The notes: a model not told the origin generated them from the sequence alone. A DNA stretch of 40,967 nucleotides from Pseudomonadota bacterium (GCA_021785405.1 JAJYFF010000024.1:1-40967); one strand, 5' to 3'. Shown: positions 17,254-25,520, numbered from the stretch's first letter. Numbers and translations: made by a program.

Positions 17254-18978
17254 TCAAGTGCCCGGCTTGATCGACGCGACGTCGATCTCGCCCCCGAAAC
17301 GTTCGCGCAATCCCTTGACCGCGGGATCCTCCGCGAACGCCGCGACGGCGCTCGCGACGCGATCCTGCTCGGCACGCTGTCGCTGCCGCGCCGGCGTCGC
17401 GAGATCCGACTCGGCGACCTCGAAGGACACGCGTATCGGCCGGCCGAAGTGACGGCCGAGCGACTGCACGAGCCGATCCTCCACTTGCCGGGTGCGCCGG
17501 TCCGCGGCCGCCGCGTCCATCCGCAGGTGCAGCAGATCGTCCGCAAACGACGACGGCACGCAGTTGAGCGCGAATTGGCGCGCCATGCCGCTGAGCCCGG
17601 CCGCCTCGACGATCCGCGGCCATTCGTGCGCATCGATCACCGCCGGCACCGCTGCGGCCCCCGGCCCCGCCACGGGCGGCGCTTCCGCCCCGGCCCCCGG
17701 CCCCGCCGCCGGTCGAGGCTCCGCCGCGTGCGCGTCACCGGACGTCGCGACCGGGCCCGTGCTCACTTCGCCCGACGGCTTCGCCGCGGCCCCCGGTCCC
17801 GCCGCGCGCGCGCCGCCGGACCTCGCGACCGGCACCGTCTTCACTTCGCCCGAGGGCCTCGCGGCGGCCGGCGCGACCCCGCGCAGATCCTCGTCCGGCC
17901 GGAACGCGAGCATGCGCAGCACGGTCATTTCGAAGCCGATGCGCGGATCGGGCGCCAGATTCAGTTCGCGCCGGCCCATCAGCGCAATCTGATAACAGAG
18001 TTGCGCGTCTTCGGGCGTCAGCGCCGCCGCGAGACGCGGTAGATCGGTGTCCTGCGCCGACTCCTCCTCCTGCGCCGCCTCGGGAACCGCCTGGACGATC
18101 GCGATGCGCTGCAGGTACGCCGCGAGCTCGACGAGCGCGCGATCGTAATCCGGAGCGTCCTGGTCGAACTCGCGCACGACGGCGAGGAGTCCCGCGCCAT
18201 CGCCTCGCGCGAGCGCGTCGATCAGGTGCACGACGTGCCGCCGATCGATCGTGCCGAGCATCGCGCGCGCGTTGCGCTCGGTCAGTTCCGCGCCGCCGAA
18301 CGCGACGAACTGGTCGAGCAGGCTCAACGCATCGCGCAGGCTGCCGTCCGCCGCCCGGGCGATCGCCTCGAGCGCGCCCGCCTCGCAGGGCAGCCCTTCC
18401 TCGCCGGCGATGAAGCGCAACCGCCCGCCGATCAGCGCCGGGCTCAGCCGCTTCAGGCTGAACTGCAGGCAACGCGACAGCACCGTGACCGGGAGCTTCT
18501 GCGGATCGGTCGTCGCGAGCAGGAACTTCACGTGCGGCGGCGGCTCCTCCAGCGTCTTCAGCAACGCGTTGAAGGAGTGATTCGACAGCATGTGCACCTC
18601 GTCGATCAGGTACACCTTGAATCGGCCGCGGGTCGGCGCGTATTGCACGTTGTCCAACAGGTCGCGCGTGTCGTCGACCTTGGTTCGCGAGGCCGCGTCG
18701 ACCTCGATCAGGTCGACGAAGCGGCCTTCGTCGATCTCCCGGCAGGCGGCGCAGGTTCCGCAGGGAGTCGAGCTGACGCCGGCCTCGCAGTTCAGCGACT
18801 TCGCCAGGATGCGCGCGACGGTCGTCTTGCCGACCCCGCGCGTCCCGGTGAACAGGAACGCATGGTGCACCTTGCCGGTGTCCAGCGCGTTCGCGAGCGC
18901 GCGCAGCACGTGCTCCTGCCCCACCAGTTCCGAGAACTTCTTCGGGCGCCACTTGCGCGCCAGTACGACGTAACTCAT
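17254..18978 (-). CDS. dnaX: DNA polymerase III subunit gamma/tau
   Basis: A protein of 574 aa, the clamp-loader ATPase. AAA+ motifs: Walker A GTRGVGKT at 45-52, zinc-binding Cys64, Cys73, Cys76 and Cys79, Walker B/DEVH at 126-129, sensor 1 TTD at 156-158 and the arginine finger SRC at 168-170; the collar domain follows to about 360. Residues 365-445 form a Pro/Ala/Gly-rich linker with a 26-residue duplication, and the remaining part is the tau-specific domain that contacts polymerase alpha. I saw no A-rich slippery sequence like that used by E. coli to make gamma, so only the tau form is evident. It lies 44 nt after the 4.5S RNA gene. Confidence 0.97.
   Translation of the reverse strand: MSYVVLARKWRPKKFSELVGQEHVLRALANALDTGKVHHAFLFTGTRGVGKTTVARILAKSLNCEAGVSSTPCGTCAACREIDEGRFVDLIEVDAASRTKVDDTRDLLDNVQYAPTRGRFKVYLIDEVHMLSNHSFNALLKTLEEPPPHVKFLLATTDPQKLPVTVLSRCLQFSLKRLSPALIGGRLRFIAGEEGLPCEAGALEAIARAADGSLRDALSLLDQFVAFGGAELTERNARAMLGTIDRRHVVHLIDALARGDGAGLLAVVREFDQDAPDYDRALVELAAYLQRIAIVQAVPEAAQEEESAQDTDLPRLAAALTPEDAQLCYQIALMGRRELNLAPDPRIGFEMTVLRMLAFRPDEDLRGVAPAAARPSGEVKTVPVARSGGARAAGPGAAAKPSGEVSTGPVATSGDAHAAEPRPAAGPGAGAEAPPVAGPGAAAVPAVIDAHEWPRIVEAAGLSGMARQFALNCVPSSFADDLLHLRMDAAAADRRTRQVEDRLVQSLGRHFGRPIRVSFEVAESDLATPARQRQRAEQDRVASAVAAFAEDPAVKGLRERFGGEIDVASIKPGT
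17704..17859 (-). repeat. 78-bp in-frame imperfect tandem duplication in the dnaX linker
   Basis: Two adjacent 78-bp units encode residues 374-399 and 400-425 of DnaX; both begin [RK]PSGEV and continue with T-x-PVA-x-SG. About two thirds of residues agree. The unit keeps the reading frame and lies in the flexible linker between clamp-loader and tau domains. Confidence 0.75.
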
Positions 18979-19021
18979 GGGCTCGAGTGTAGCGATAACG
19001 CGGCGGTTGCGGATTGCATTC

Positions 19022-19141
19022 GGGGTGGCGGCCCGCGCCCGCAGGACTTCGGCGCCCGATCAAGTGCCGCTACCGCTGCTCCCTTCCGGGCCTGACGGGG
19101 TTCACGGACGATCGTCGCGAAGATGCGAACGCGAGCCACCA
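19022..19141 (-). ncRNA. ffs: 4.5S RNA, signal recognition particle RNA
   Basis: The minus strand contains the SRP RNA core: CCCCGTCAGG, the tetraloop hairpin CCCGGAAGGG, then GAGCAGCGGTAGC, which form the symmetric and asymmetric loops recognised by Ffh. The outer ends GGTGGC (19140-19135) and GCCACC (19029-19024) pair to close the rod. Ends are set by this pairing and are good to a few bases. It lies between tRNA-Ser and dnaX, as in other gammaproteobacteria. Confidence 0.9.
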
Positions 19142-19159
19142 TGGACTCTTCCCGACGAT

Positions 19160-19251
19160 TGGCGGAGAGGGAGGGATTCGAACCCTCGAACACCTTTTGG
19201 GGTGTTACTCACTTTCCAGGCGAGCGCCTTCGACCACTCGGCCACCTCTCC
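19160..19251 (-). tRNA. tRNA-Ser (anticodon GGA)
   Basis: A 92-nt class II tRNA. The acceptor stem GGAGAGG pairs with CCTCTCC, followed by discriminator G and an encoded CCA. The anticodon stem CTCGC/GTGAG closes the loop CTGGAAA, giving anticodon GGA, which reads UCU and UCC. A long variable arm typical of tRNA-Ser (AACACC/GGTGTT) precedes the T arm with GGTTCGAATCC. Confidence 0.97.
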
Positions 19252-19335
19252 GCTCGTGAGTCGCGGGCCCGCAAGCCTACCGGAGGTCTCCGCGGCGGGC
19301 AAATCGGCGCGCGGGCAGCCGGGGCCGTCGGCCCC

Positions 19336-19593
19336 TCATTTGGGGTTCTCCCGGTACTGCGGGGGCTTCTCGAGGCAGCTGTCCTTCGTCGCGAGCGGGG
19401 CGCCGGCCGCCGCGGGCGGGATTCGCAGCGCCTCCTTGGAGTCGGGCGCCTGCATGCCCGCGGGGACTCGCAGCGGCGCGATCACCTGGGCGGATTGATA
19501 ATCCTCGAGCCCGCCGCAGTGCGGACGCAACAGGTGGCAACCGGCCATCAGCGCGGCGACGGCCGCGATCGTGAGTGCCCGAAATACTCTCAT
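19336..19593 (-). CDS. Miniature BamC-like outer-membrane lipoprotein
   Basis: A protein of 85 aa with a lipoprotein signal peptide (lipobox MAGC, Cys19). The mature part contains DYQSAQVIAPLRVPAGM and then ALRIPPA, which matches the extended N-terminal segment of E. coli BamC that wraps around BamD (ESAPLAELHAPAGM, YAIP). The two helix-grip domains of full BamC are absent. As in E. coli, the gene follows dapA directly, here with a 4-nt ATGA overlap. I infer a BAM-complex accessory lipoprotein reduced to its BamD-binding tail. The remaining residues are Pro/Ala-rich with a single additional cysteine pair (Cys26, Cys73) in the mature protein. Confidence 0.75.
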   Translation of the reverse strand: MRVFRALTIAAVAALMAGCHLLRPHCGGLEDYQSAQVIAPLRVPAGMQAPDSKEALRIPPAAAGAPLATKDSCLEKPPQYRENPK

Positions 19594-20483
19594 GGGGTCG
19601 ATTCCTCGGTGGAGATCCCGGCGGCGTGCATCGCGCGCCGCACGGTCTCATGGTGTCTGACGTTCAGCTCGATCAATGGTGCCCGGATCCCGGGTCCGAT
19701 CAGGCCCCGCTGTGCGACGGCCCATTTGACGGGTATCGGGCTCGACTCGACGAACAGCGCCCGATGCAGCCCCTGCAGGGACTCGTCGACCCGACGGGCC
19801 GCGTCGAGATCGCCGCGCATCGCGGCGGCGCAAGCCGCCTGCATCTGCCGCGGGGCCACGTTGGCGGTCACCGAAATCACGCCGTGCCCGCCGACGCCGA
19901 TCCATTCGATCGCCGTGGCATCGTCCCCGGACAGCACCGCGAATCCCGCGGGACACGCCGCGAGCAGCTCGCGCGCGCGGTCGAGCGACGGCGTCGCCTC
20001 CTTCAGCGCGACGATGCGCGGATGCTCCGCGAGCCGGGCGACGGTCGTCGGCAGCAGATCGACCGCGGTTCGGCCCGGGACGTTGTACAGTATCACCGGC
20101 ACCGCGGACACGTCCGCCGCCGCCTGGAAATGGCGGATCATCCCGTCCTGCGGCGGCTTGTTGTAATACGGGGTCACGATCATCACGCCGTCGACCCCCG
20201 CGCGCGACAGCGCCCGCGTGCGGGCGATCGTCTCGGCGGTCGAATTCGTCCCGGTGCCGACGATCACCGGCATCGTTCCGCCGCAGCGTGCGACCGCGCG
20301 TCGCGTCAATTCGGCGATTTCGTCGAGGGTCAGCGCCGGCGATTCCCCGGTCGTGCCCGCGACGACGATCCCGTTCGAGCCCTCGGCCCGGTGGAAGTCG
20401 AGCAAACGGTCCCAAGCGGACCAATCGAGCGATCCGTCCGCCGTCATCGGCGTCACGATCGCGACCAAACTACCGGTAAACAT
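19590..20483 (-). CDS. dapA: 4-hydroxy-tetrahydrodipicolinate synthase
   Basis: A protein of 297 aa that condenses pyruvate and aspartate semialdehyde in the lysine/diaminopimelate pathway. All E. coli active-site residues are found at the same numbers: T44 and T45 in GTTGESP, Y107 in PYYNKP, Y133 and R138 in YNVPGRT, and the Schiff-base lysine K161 in IVALKEAT. ATG 20483 matches the family start (MFTGSLVAIVTPM) and has AGGG just upstream; the frame extends further but without similarity. Transcribed from a divergent spacer shared with the GcvR-like gene. Confidence 0.97.
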   Translation of the reverse strand: MFTGSLVAIVTPMTADGSLDWSAWDRLLDFHRAEGSNGIVVAGTTGESPALTLDEIAELTRRAVARCGGTMPVIVGTGTNSTAETIARTRALSRAGVDGVMIVTPYYNKPPQDGMIRHFQAAADVSAVPVILYNVPGRTAVDLLPTTVARLAEHPRIVALKEATPSLDRARELLAACPAGFAVLSGDDATAIEWIGVGGHGVISVTANVAPRQMQAACAAAMRGDLDAARRVDESLQGLHRALFVESSPIPVKWAVAQRGLIGPGIRAPLIELNVRHHETVRRAMHAAGISTEESTP

Positions 20484-20529
20484 GGCCCTGACTCCGCGAC
20501 GAACCGCCCGAGGCGCGATCCAGCGCGCT

Positions 20530-20558
20530 AAAATAAGTGGCATCCGGATCCATGGCAA
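20530..20558 (-). promoter_or_regulatory. Probable dapA promoter
   Basis: On the minus strand TTGCCA (20558-20553) and TATTTT (20535-20530) are separated by 17 nt, upstream of dapA ATG 20483. Confidence 0.45.
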
Positions 20559-20601
20559 GCGCTCCCCGCCGGTCGCATCACCACGGCGAGCGATCCTTAG
20601 G

Positions 20602-20607
20602 TAGAAT
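20602..20607 (+). promoter_or_regulatory. -10 box just before the GcvR-like gene
   Basis: TAGAAT ends 9 nt before ATG 20617, which would leave a leader of only about two to four nucleotides. A TTG at 20608 is in frame but would begin within the -10 region. Confidence 0.4.
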
Positions 20608-20616
20608 TTGAGCGCA

Positions 20617-21147
20617 ATGAAACAGCACATCGTTATTTCGGCGGTCGGCCCCGACCACGTCGGCATGGTCCACGAACTGACCAAGGCGGTCGCGGACTGC
20701 GGCGGCAGCATCAGCGAAAGCCGCATGGCGTCCCTCGGCAACGAGTTCGCGATGCTGCTGCTCGTGACCGGCAACTGGCACACGCTCGCGAAGCTCGAGG
20801 GCGAGTTCAAGAAGCTCGGCGACGCGAGCGGCATCAACATCCAGATGCGCCGCACCGAGGCGCGCGCGGCGCGCAACGACCTGCTGCCCTACTCCGTGGA
20901 CGTCGTCTGCCTCGACCAGACCGGCATCGTCGCCTCGATGGCGGGGTTCTTCTCGCAACGCGGCGTCGACATCGCGGAACTGTCGACGCGGGCCTACGCG
21001 GCGGCGCATACCGGCGCGCCGATGTTCTCGATCCAGATGATCGTGAACGTCCCGAGCCGGCTGCACATCGGCGTGCTGCGCGAGGAGTTCCTGGACTTCT
21101 GCGATCACCAGAACCTCGACGCGATCTTCGAGCCGGTGAAGAGCTGA
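20617..21147 (+). CDS. GcvR-like tandem ACT-domain protein
   Basis: A protein of 176 aa made of two ACT domains: residues about 4-80 (VISAVGPDHVGMVHELTKAVADCGGSI region) and about 92-170 (VDVVCLDQTGIVASMAGFFSQRGVDI region). This is the layout of GcvR, the glycine-responsive partner that represses GcvA-dependent activation of glycine cleavage in E. coli. No DNA-binding domain is present, as expected. It is divergent from dapA and followed 4 nt later by bcp, the same gcvR-bcp neighbourhood known from E. coli. Start ATG 20617. Confidence 0.85.
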   Translation: MKQHIVISAVGPDHVGMVHELTKAVADCGGSISESRMASLGNEFAMLLLVTGNWHTLAKLEGEFKKLGDASGINIQMRRTEARAARNDLLPYSVDVVCLDQTGIVASMAGFFSQRGVDIAELSTRAYAAAHTGAPMFSIQMIVNVPSRLHIGVLREEFLDFCDHQNLDAIFEPVKS

Positions 21148-21151
21148 TCGA

Positions 21152-21622
21152 ATGGCGCGCGGCAAACTCGCGGTCGGCCGGAAGGCGCCGCCGTTCCATC
21201 TCGCGGGCACGGGCGGCGACTGGTCGCTCGCGGCGGCGCTCGGCGCGCCGCTGGTGCTCTATTTCTACCCGCGCGACAACACGCCGGGCTGCACCACCGA
21301 AGGCCGGGCGTTCGCGGCGAACCACGCCAAATTCCGCGCCGCCGGCGCGACCATCGTCGGCATCTCCCCGGACGCCGTCGAGTCCCATCGCAAGTTCAAG
21401 GAGAAATTCGCGTTGCCGTTCGAACTGCTGAGCGATCCCGATCGCCGCGTGTGCGAACGGTACGACGTGATCCGCGAGAAGAGCTTGTATGGCCGCAAAT
21501 TCCTCGGCGTCGAGCGCAGCACGTTCCTCATCGATGCGCGCGGCGTGCTGCACCAGGAATGGCGCAAGGTCAAGGTCGACGGACACGCCGAAGCGGTGCT
21601 CGCGGCGGTGAAGGCGTTGTGA
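21152..21622 (+). CDS. bcp: Peroxiredoxin Bcp/PrxQ
   Basis: A protein of 156 aa with the thioredoxin-like AhpC/TSA fold. The peroxidatic cysteine is C47 in YPRDNTPGCTTEG. The resolving cysteine that E. coli Bcp has five residues later is absent (R52 here), and there is no cysteine in the alpha-3 position either; the only other one is C101 in DRRVCERYDV. The enzyme may therefore act as a 1-Cys peroxiredoxin. It reduces hydrogen peroxide and organic peroxides. Its stop overlaps the GTG start of the phoH-like gene (GTGA). Confidence 0.93.
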   Translation: MARGKLAVGRKAPPFHLAGTGGDWSLAAALGAPLVLYFYPRDNTPGCTTEGRAFAANHAKFRAAGATIVGISPDAVESHRKFKEKFALPFELLSDPDRRVCERYDVIREKSLYGRKFLGVERSTFLIDARGVLHQEWRKVKVDGHAEAVLAAVKAL

Positions 21623-23067
21623 CCGCCGAATCCCGCCCGACCCGCGGCGGCATCGCGAAGCGCGGCGCTCCGCCGGATCGCCGGATCTTCGTGCTCGATA
21701 CCAACGTGCTGATGCACGATCCGACCGCGATCTTCCGGTTCGAGGAACACGACGTCTACATCCCGATGACGGTGCTGGAGGAACTCGACGCCGGCAAGAA
21801 GGGACTGTCCGAGTCGGCGCGCAACGTGCGCCAAGTGAGCCGATTCCTCGACGAACTGATGCAAGGGGCGACCAAGGCGCAGATCGATCGCGGCCTCCCG
21901 CTGCCCGCGGACGCGCCGATCAATCACGGCAAGCGGCCGCCGGCGGGTCGCTTGTTCTTCCAGACCGCGCTGCTGGAAAGCGCGCTGCCGGACAGCCTGC
22001 CCGGGCACGGCGCCGACAACGCGATACTCGCGAATACGCTTGCACTGCAGCAGACGTTCCGCACCGCCCGCGTCACGCTGGTCTCGAAAGACATCAATCT
22101 GCGGATCAAGGCGGCGATCGTCGGCGTCCACGCCGAGGACTATTCCAGCGACCGGACCATCGAGGACGCCGACCTTCTGGCGAGCGGCGCGCAGCGCTTG
22201 CCCACGGACTTCTGGGACCGGCACGCCAAGGACGTCGAGTCCTGGCAGCAACAGAGCCGCACGTTCTACCGGCTGCGCGGACCGCTGGTGCGCGATTGGA
22301 AGCCGAACCAGTTCCTCTACGAGGAGGCGAGCGGATTCGAGGCGATCGTGCGACGGCTGGAGCGTGACACGGCGGAGCTCGAACTGACGGTCGACTACCG
22401 CAACGAGCGCAGCAGCGTCTGGGGCGTCATCGCCCGCAACCGCGAGCAGAACCTCGCGCTGAACCTGCTGCTGGATCCGGAGATCGACTTCGTCACGGTG
22501 CTGGGACCCGCCGGCACCGGCAAGACGCTGCTGACCCTCGCGGCGGGACTCTCGCAAACCCTGGATCACAACCGCTTCAGCGAGATCATCATGAGCCGGG
22601 TCACGATCCCGCTCGGTGAGGACATCGGCTTCCTGCCCGGCACCGAGGAGGAGAAGATGGAGCCGTGGATGGGTGCGCTGATGGACAACCTCGAAGTGCT
22701 CACGCAGAGCCAGTCGGGCGGCAGCTGGGGCCGCGCGGCCACGAACGACCTGCTCCGCCATCGGATCAAGATCCGCTCGTTGAATTTCATGCGCGGGCGC
22801 ACGTTCCTCAATCGATTCGTGATCATCGACGAGGCTCAAAATCTCACGCCGAAGCAGATGAAGGCCTTGGTCACGCGTGCCGGACCGGGCACGAAGATGG
22901 TGTGTCTCGGCAACATCGCGCAGATCGACTCCCCGTACCTCACCGAGACGACGTCCGGGCTCACCTATGTCGTGAACCGCTTCCACGGCTGGCCGCACGC
23001 GGGGCATATCACGATGGTGCGCGGCGAGCGGTCGCGGCTCGCCGATTACGCGTCGGAAAACCTGTAG
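21619..23067 (+). CDS. PIN-domain PhoH-family ATPase
   Basis: A protein of 482 aa fusing an N-terminal PIN ribonuclease domain (about 20-160; VLDTNVLMHDP with D27, then EELDAGKKG) to a C-terminal PhoH ATPase domain (about 260-480). The ATPase has Walker A GPAGTGKT at 296-303 and Walker B IIDEAQN with D404 and E405. This architecture (PhoH2 type, YlaK in Bacillus) is linked in known members to RNA unwinding and cleavage. The start is GTG 21619, overlapping the bcp stop, which gives coupling and the correct N-terminal length. Confidence 0.93.
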   Translation: MTAESRPTRGGIAKRGAPPDRRIFVLDTNVLMHDPTAIFRFEEHDVYIPMTVLEELDAGKKGLSESARNVRQVSRFLDELMQGATKAQIDRGLPLPADAPINHGKRPPAGRLFFQTALLESALPDSLPGHGADNAILANTLALQQTFRTARVTLVSKDINLRIKAAIVGVHAEDYSSDRTIEDADLLASGAQRLPTDFWDRHAKDVESWQQQSRTFYRLRGPLVRDWKPNQFLYEEASGFEAIVRRLERDTAELELTVDYRNERSSVWGVIARNREQNLALNLLLDPEIDFVTVLGPAGTGKTLLTLAAGLSQTLDHNRFSEIIMSRVTIPLGEDIGFLPGTEEEKMEPWMGALMDNLEVLTQSQSGGSWGRAATNDLLRHRIKIRSLNFMRGRTFLNRFVIIDEAQNLTPKQMKALVTRAGPGTKMVCLGNIAQIDSPYLTETTSGLTYVVNRFHGWPHAGHITMVRGERSRLADYASENL

Positions 23068-23082
23068 AATCAGCGGGATTCT
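23066..23082 (+). repeat. Small inverted repeat at the end of the phoH-like gene
   Basis: AGAATC and GATTCT, separated by five bases, overlap the stop codon at 23065-23067. It may be a weak transcript end or part of a -10 box (TAGAAT 23065-23070) serving the M48 gene; the sequence does not decide. Confidence 0.4.
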
Positions 23083-23128
23083 CGCGCCCGGCGAACTTAT
23101 CGGACGTCCGGGGGCTCTAAGGACCAGG

Positions 23129-24754
23129 ATGACCCACCGCCGTTCCCGATTCCGTTCCTTGCTCGCGGGGTGCGCCGCGCTCCTCGTCGGGATCGGCGTC
23201 GGCGTCGCCTACTCGGCCGGGGCCGCCACCGACGATCCGACCGCGTACGCCCAGCGCCACGTCGGCACCGAGGGTGAGCTGCCCGCGCTCGGCAGCGCAG
23301 CGAACGCGGCGATCAGCCTGCAGGAGGAATACGACGCCGGCCTGATCTTCACGCGCGAATTGCGCCAGCGCGGCAAGATCCTCGAGGATCCCGAGATCAG
23401 CGCGTACATCCAGGAGATCGGCCACGAGATCGCGAGCTATGCGCAGAACGGGCAGCGCCAGTTCTCGTACCACGTCGTCAAGGATCCGACGATCAACTCG
23501 TTCGCGATTCCGGGCGGCTTCGTGTTCATCAACAGCGGCTTGTTCCTCGCGACCCGCAACGAGAGCGAGCTCGCGGCGGTGGTCGCGCACGAAACCGCCC
23601 ACGAAACCCAGCGCCACATCGCCCGCGGGATCTACGACCAGCAGCACGCGAGCCTGATATCGACCGCGGCGATGCTGGCCGCGGTGTTGCTCGGCGCGAC
23701 GGTCGGCGGCGGCTCGCCGAGCGCGATGGAAGGGGCGATCGTCGCCGGCCAGGGCGCCGCGATCCAGCACCAGATCAACTACACGCGGGCCGAGGAAGCG
23801 GAGGCCGACCGCATCGGGATCTACACGATGGCGAGCGCCGGGTTCGATCCGCTCGCGATGGCGACCTTCTTCCAGCGGCTGGAGACGACCGAGGGCAATC
23901 CGGCGTTCGCGAGCGCCTACGGCTTCCTGATGGATCACCCGGTCACCGCGGACCGAATCGCCGAGGCGCGCAACCGCGCGGCGCAGATAGGTCGAATCCA
24001 CCACGTCGATTCGATCAGCTACGGACTGATGCGCGAACGCTTGCGCTCCTTGGTCGGCGATCCCGAGGCCGCCGTCCGCTACTATCAGAGCCTGCGCGCG
24101 AACGGCGGCGGACGCGATCTCGACGATCGCTACGGTCTCGCGGTCGCCTACACCTACGCGAACACGCCGGCGCCGGCGATCCCGATCCTGAAGAAGCTGC
24201 TCGCCCAGGACCCCCGCGTGACGCAGCTCTACGGGGCGCTGGGCCAAGCGTATCTCGCGAACAACGAGCCGCAGCGCTCGCAGGCGGTGCTCGAGAAGGC
24301 GCGCGATCTGTTCCCGCACAACGTGCCGATCACGATCCGCCTCGCGCAGACCTACATGCGCGAAGGGCTGAATGCGCGCGCGCATCACATCCTGCTCGAC
24401 CTGTTCAACATCGTCGATCCCACGCCCGAACAGACGCGCCTGATCGCGAAGGCGGCGCACGCCGCGGGCGATGTCGCCGACTCGTACTATTACATGTCCG
24501 AGTTCTATATCATGAACGGCGAGCTCGAGCGCTCGTCCGGCCAGTTGCGGCTCGCGCTCGCGCAACCGAACCTGAACCCGGTGCAGCGGGCGCGCTTCAG
24601 CGCCCGCCTCGCGCAGGTGCGCGCCGCGCTCGATCGGATGAAGAAGCAGGACCGGGAGCGCTCGCGGCACCGCCGCTCGGGCGGCGGCGACGGCGACGGT
24701 GACGGCAGCGGCGGGAGTGGCGGCGGCGACGGCGACGGCGACGGCGGACACTGA
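23129..24754 (+). CDS. M48-family periplasmic metalloprotease with TPR region (BepA/YfgC-like)
   Basis: A protein of 541 aa. A signal peptide (residues 1-33) is followed by the M48 protease domain with the zinc motif HETAH at 154-158 and the third ligand region EEAEADRIG at 222-230. Residues about 290-500 form TPR-like helical repeats (ALGQAYLANNEPQRSQAVLE and others). This is the layout of BepA, which guards outer-membrane protein assembly, notably LptD. The last 27 residues are unusual: a basic patch followed by two SGGGDGDGDG units rich in Gly and Asp. mlaA begins 25 nt downstream, suggesting shared transcription of two envelope genes. Confidence 0.9.
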   Translation: MTHRRSRFRSLLAGCAALLVGIGVGVAYSAGAATDDPTAYAQRHVGTEGELPALGSAANAAISLQEEYDAGLIFTRELRQRGKILEDPEISAYIQEIGHEIASYAQNGQRQFSYHVVKDPTINSFAIPGGFVFINSGLFLATRNESELAAVVAHETAHETQRHIARGIYDQQHASLISTAAMLAAVLLGATVGGGSPSAMEGAIVAGQGAAIQHQINYTRAEEAEADRIGIYTMASAGFDPLAMATFFQRLETTEGNPAFASAYGFLMDHPVTADRIAEARNRAAQIGRIHHVDSISYGLMRERLRSLVGDPEAAVRYYQSLRANGGGRDLDDRYGLAVAYTYANTPAPAIPILKKLLAQDPRVTQLYGALGQAYLANNEPQRSQAVLEKARDLFPHNVPITIRLAQTYMREGLNARAHHILLDLFNIVDPTPEQTRLIAKAAHAAGDVADSYYYMSEFYIMNGELERSSGQLRLALAQPNLNPVQRARFSARLAQVRAALDRMKKQDRERSRHRRSGGGDGDGDGSGGSGGGDGDGDGGH

Positions 24755-24779
24755 AATCTACCAATACGGGAATTCGACG

Positions 24780-25520
24780 ATGGCCTACTGTCGGGCGGCA
24801 TGCGCCGCGTTCGTATTGTTCGCGGCGGCCGGACTCAGCGGCTGCGTGACCCTGCCACCGAATGCCCCGCGTTCGCCGCAGGATCCGCTCGAAAGCTGGA
24901 ACCGCGGCGTCTACAAGTTCAACGACGTCCTCGACCGTCACGTCGCGAAGCCGGTCGCGCGCGGGTACGTGCATTACGTCCCGTCACCGGTGCGCACCGG
25001 CGTCAGCAATTTCTTCTCGAACCTCGAGACGCCGACCGCGATGATCAACGACCTCCTGCAGGGCCAGATCCGGGCCGCAGGCAGCGATCTCGGCCGGTTC
25101 GTGCTCAACACGACGGCGGGTCTCGGCGGGCTGCTCGATCCGGCGACCGCCGCCGGAATCGATCACAACGAGGCCGACTTCGGCGAGACGCTGGGCGTCT
25201 GGGGCGTGCATCCCGGCCCCTACCTCGTACTGCCCCTGCTCGGGCCCTCGGACTTGCGGGATGCGCCGGCTCGCGTCGTCGATGCGTACACGAACCCGCT
25301 GGAATATGCGTCGAACACCGACGTGACCTACGGCCTGTGGGGGCTCAATCTCGTGAAGACGCGCGCGAGCCTGCTGCCGTTCGACCAGACGCTGAAGAAC
25401 GCCTTCGACCCGTACGCGTTCATGCGCGACGCGTACCTGCAACGCCGCGCGTACCTGATCGAGCAGGTGCACGAAGCGAATCAGGACGACTCGGGGTCCT
25501 CCGACGGCACTCCGCCTTGA
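24780..25520 (+). CDS. mlaA: Outer-membrane lipid-asymmetry lipoprotein MlaA (VacJ)
   Basis: A protein of 246 aa with a lipoprotein signal (lipobox LSGC, Cys22). The VacJ pattern is clear: DPLESWNRGVYKFNDVLDR, VPSPVRTGVSNFFSNLETP, FVLNTTAGLGGLLDPA, FGETLGVWGVHPGPYLVLPLLGPSDLRD. MlaA sits in the outer membrane as a ring around a porin and removes misplaced phospholipids, handing them to MlaC. Its stop codon abuts that of mlaB on the opposite strand (25520/25521), so the whole Mla pathway is gathered at one place. In E. coli mlaA is far from mlaFEDCB. Confidence 0.95.
   Translation: MAYCRAACAAFVLFAAAGLSGCVTLPPNAPRSPQDPLESWNRGVYKFNDVLDRHVAKPVARGYVHYVPSPVRTGVSNFFSNLETPTAMINDLLQGQIRAAGSDLGRFVLNTTAGLGGLLDPATAAGIDHNEADFGETLGVWGVHPGPYLVLPLLGPSDLRDAPARVVDAYTNPLEYASNTDVTYGLWGLNLVKTRASLLPFDQTLKNAFDPYAFMRDAYLQRRAYLIEQVHEANQDDSGSSDGTPP

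Noticed and set aside
17660-17900. Frameshift or pseudogene in the dnaX linker
   Set aside because: The frame is open throughout, and the tau-specific C-terminal domain continues normally after the repeat.
18979-19335. Possible small protein genes in the gap after dnaX
   Set aside because: The gap is occupied by the 4.5S RNA and tRNA-Ser genes; open frames there are by-products of these RNAs.
24676-24752. The GGC/GAC-rich repeat as a CRISPR-like or regulatory repeat
   Set aside because: It is in frame at the end of the M48 protease gene and encodes the Gly/Asp tail.
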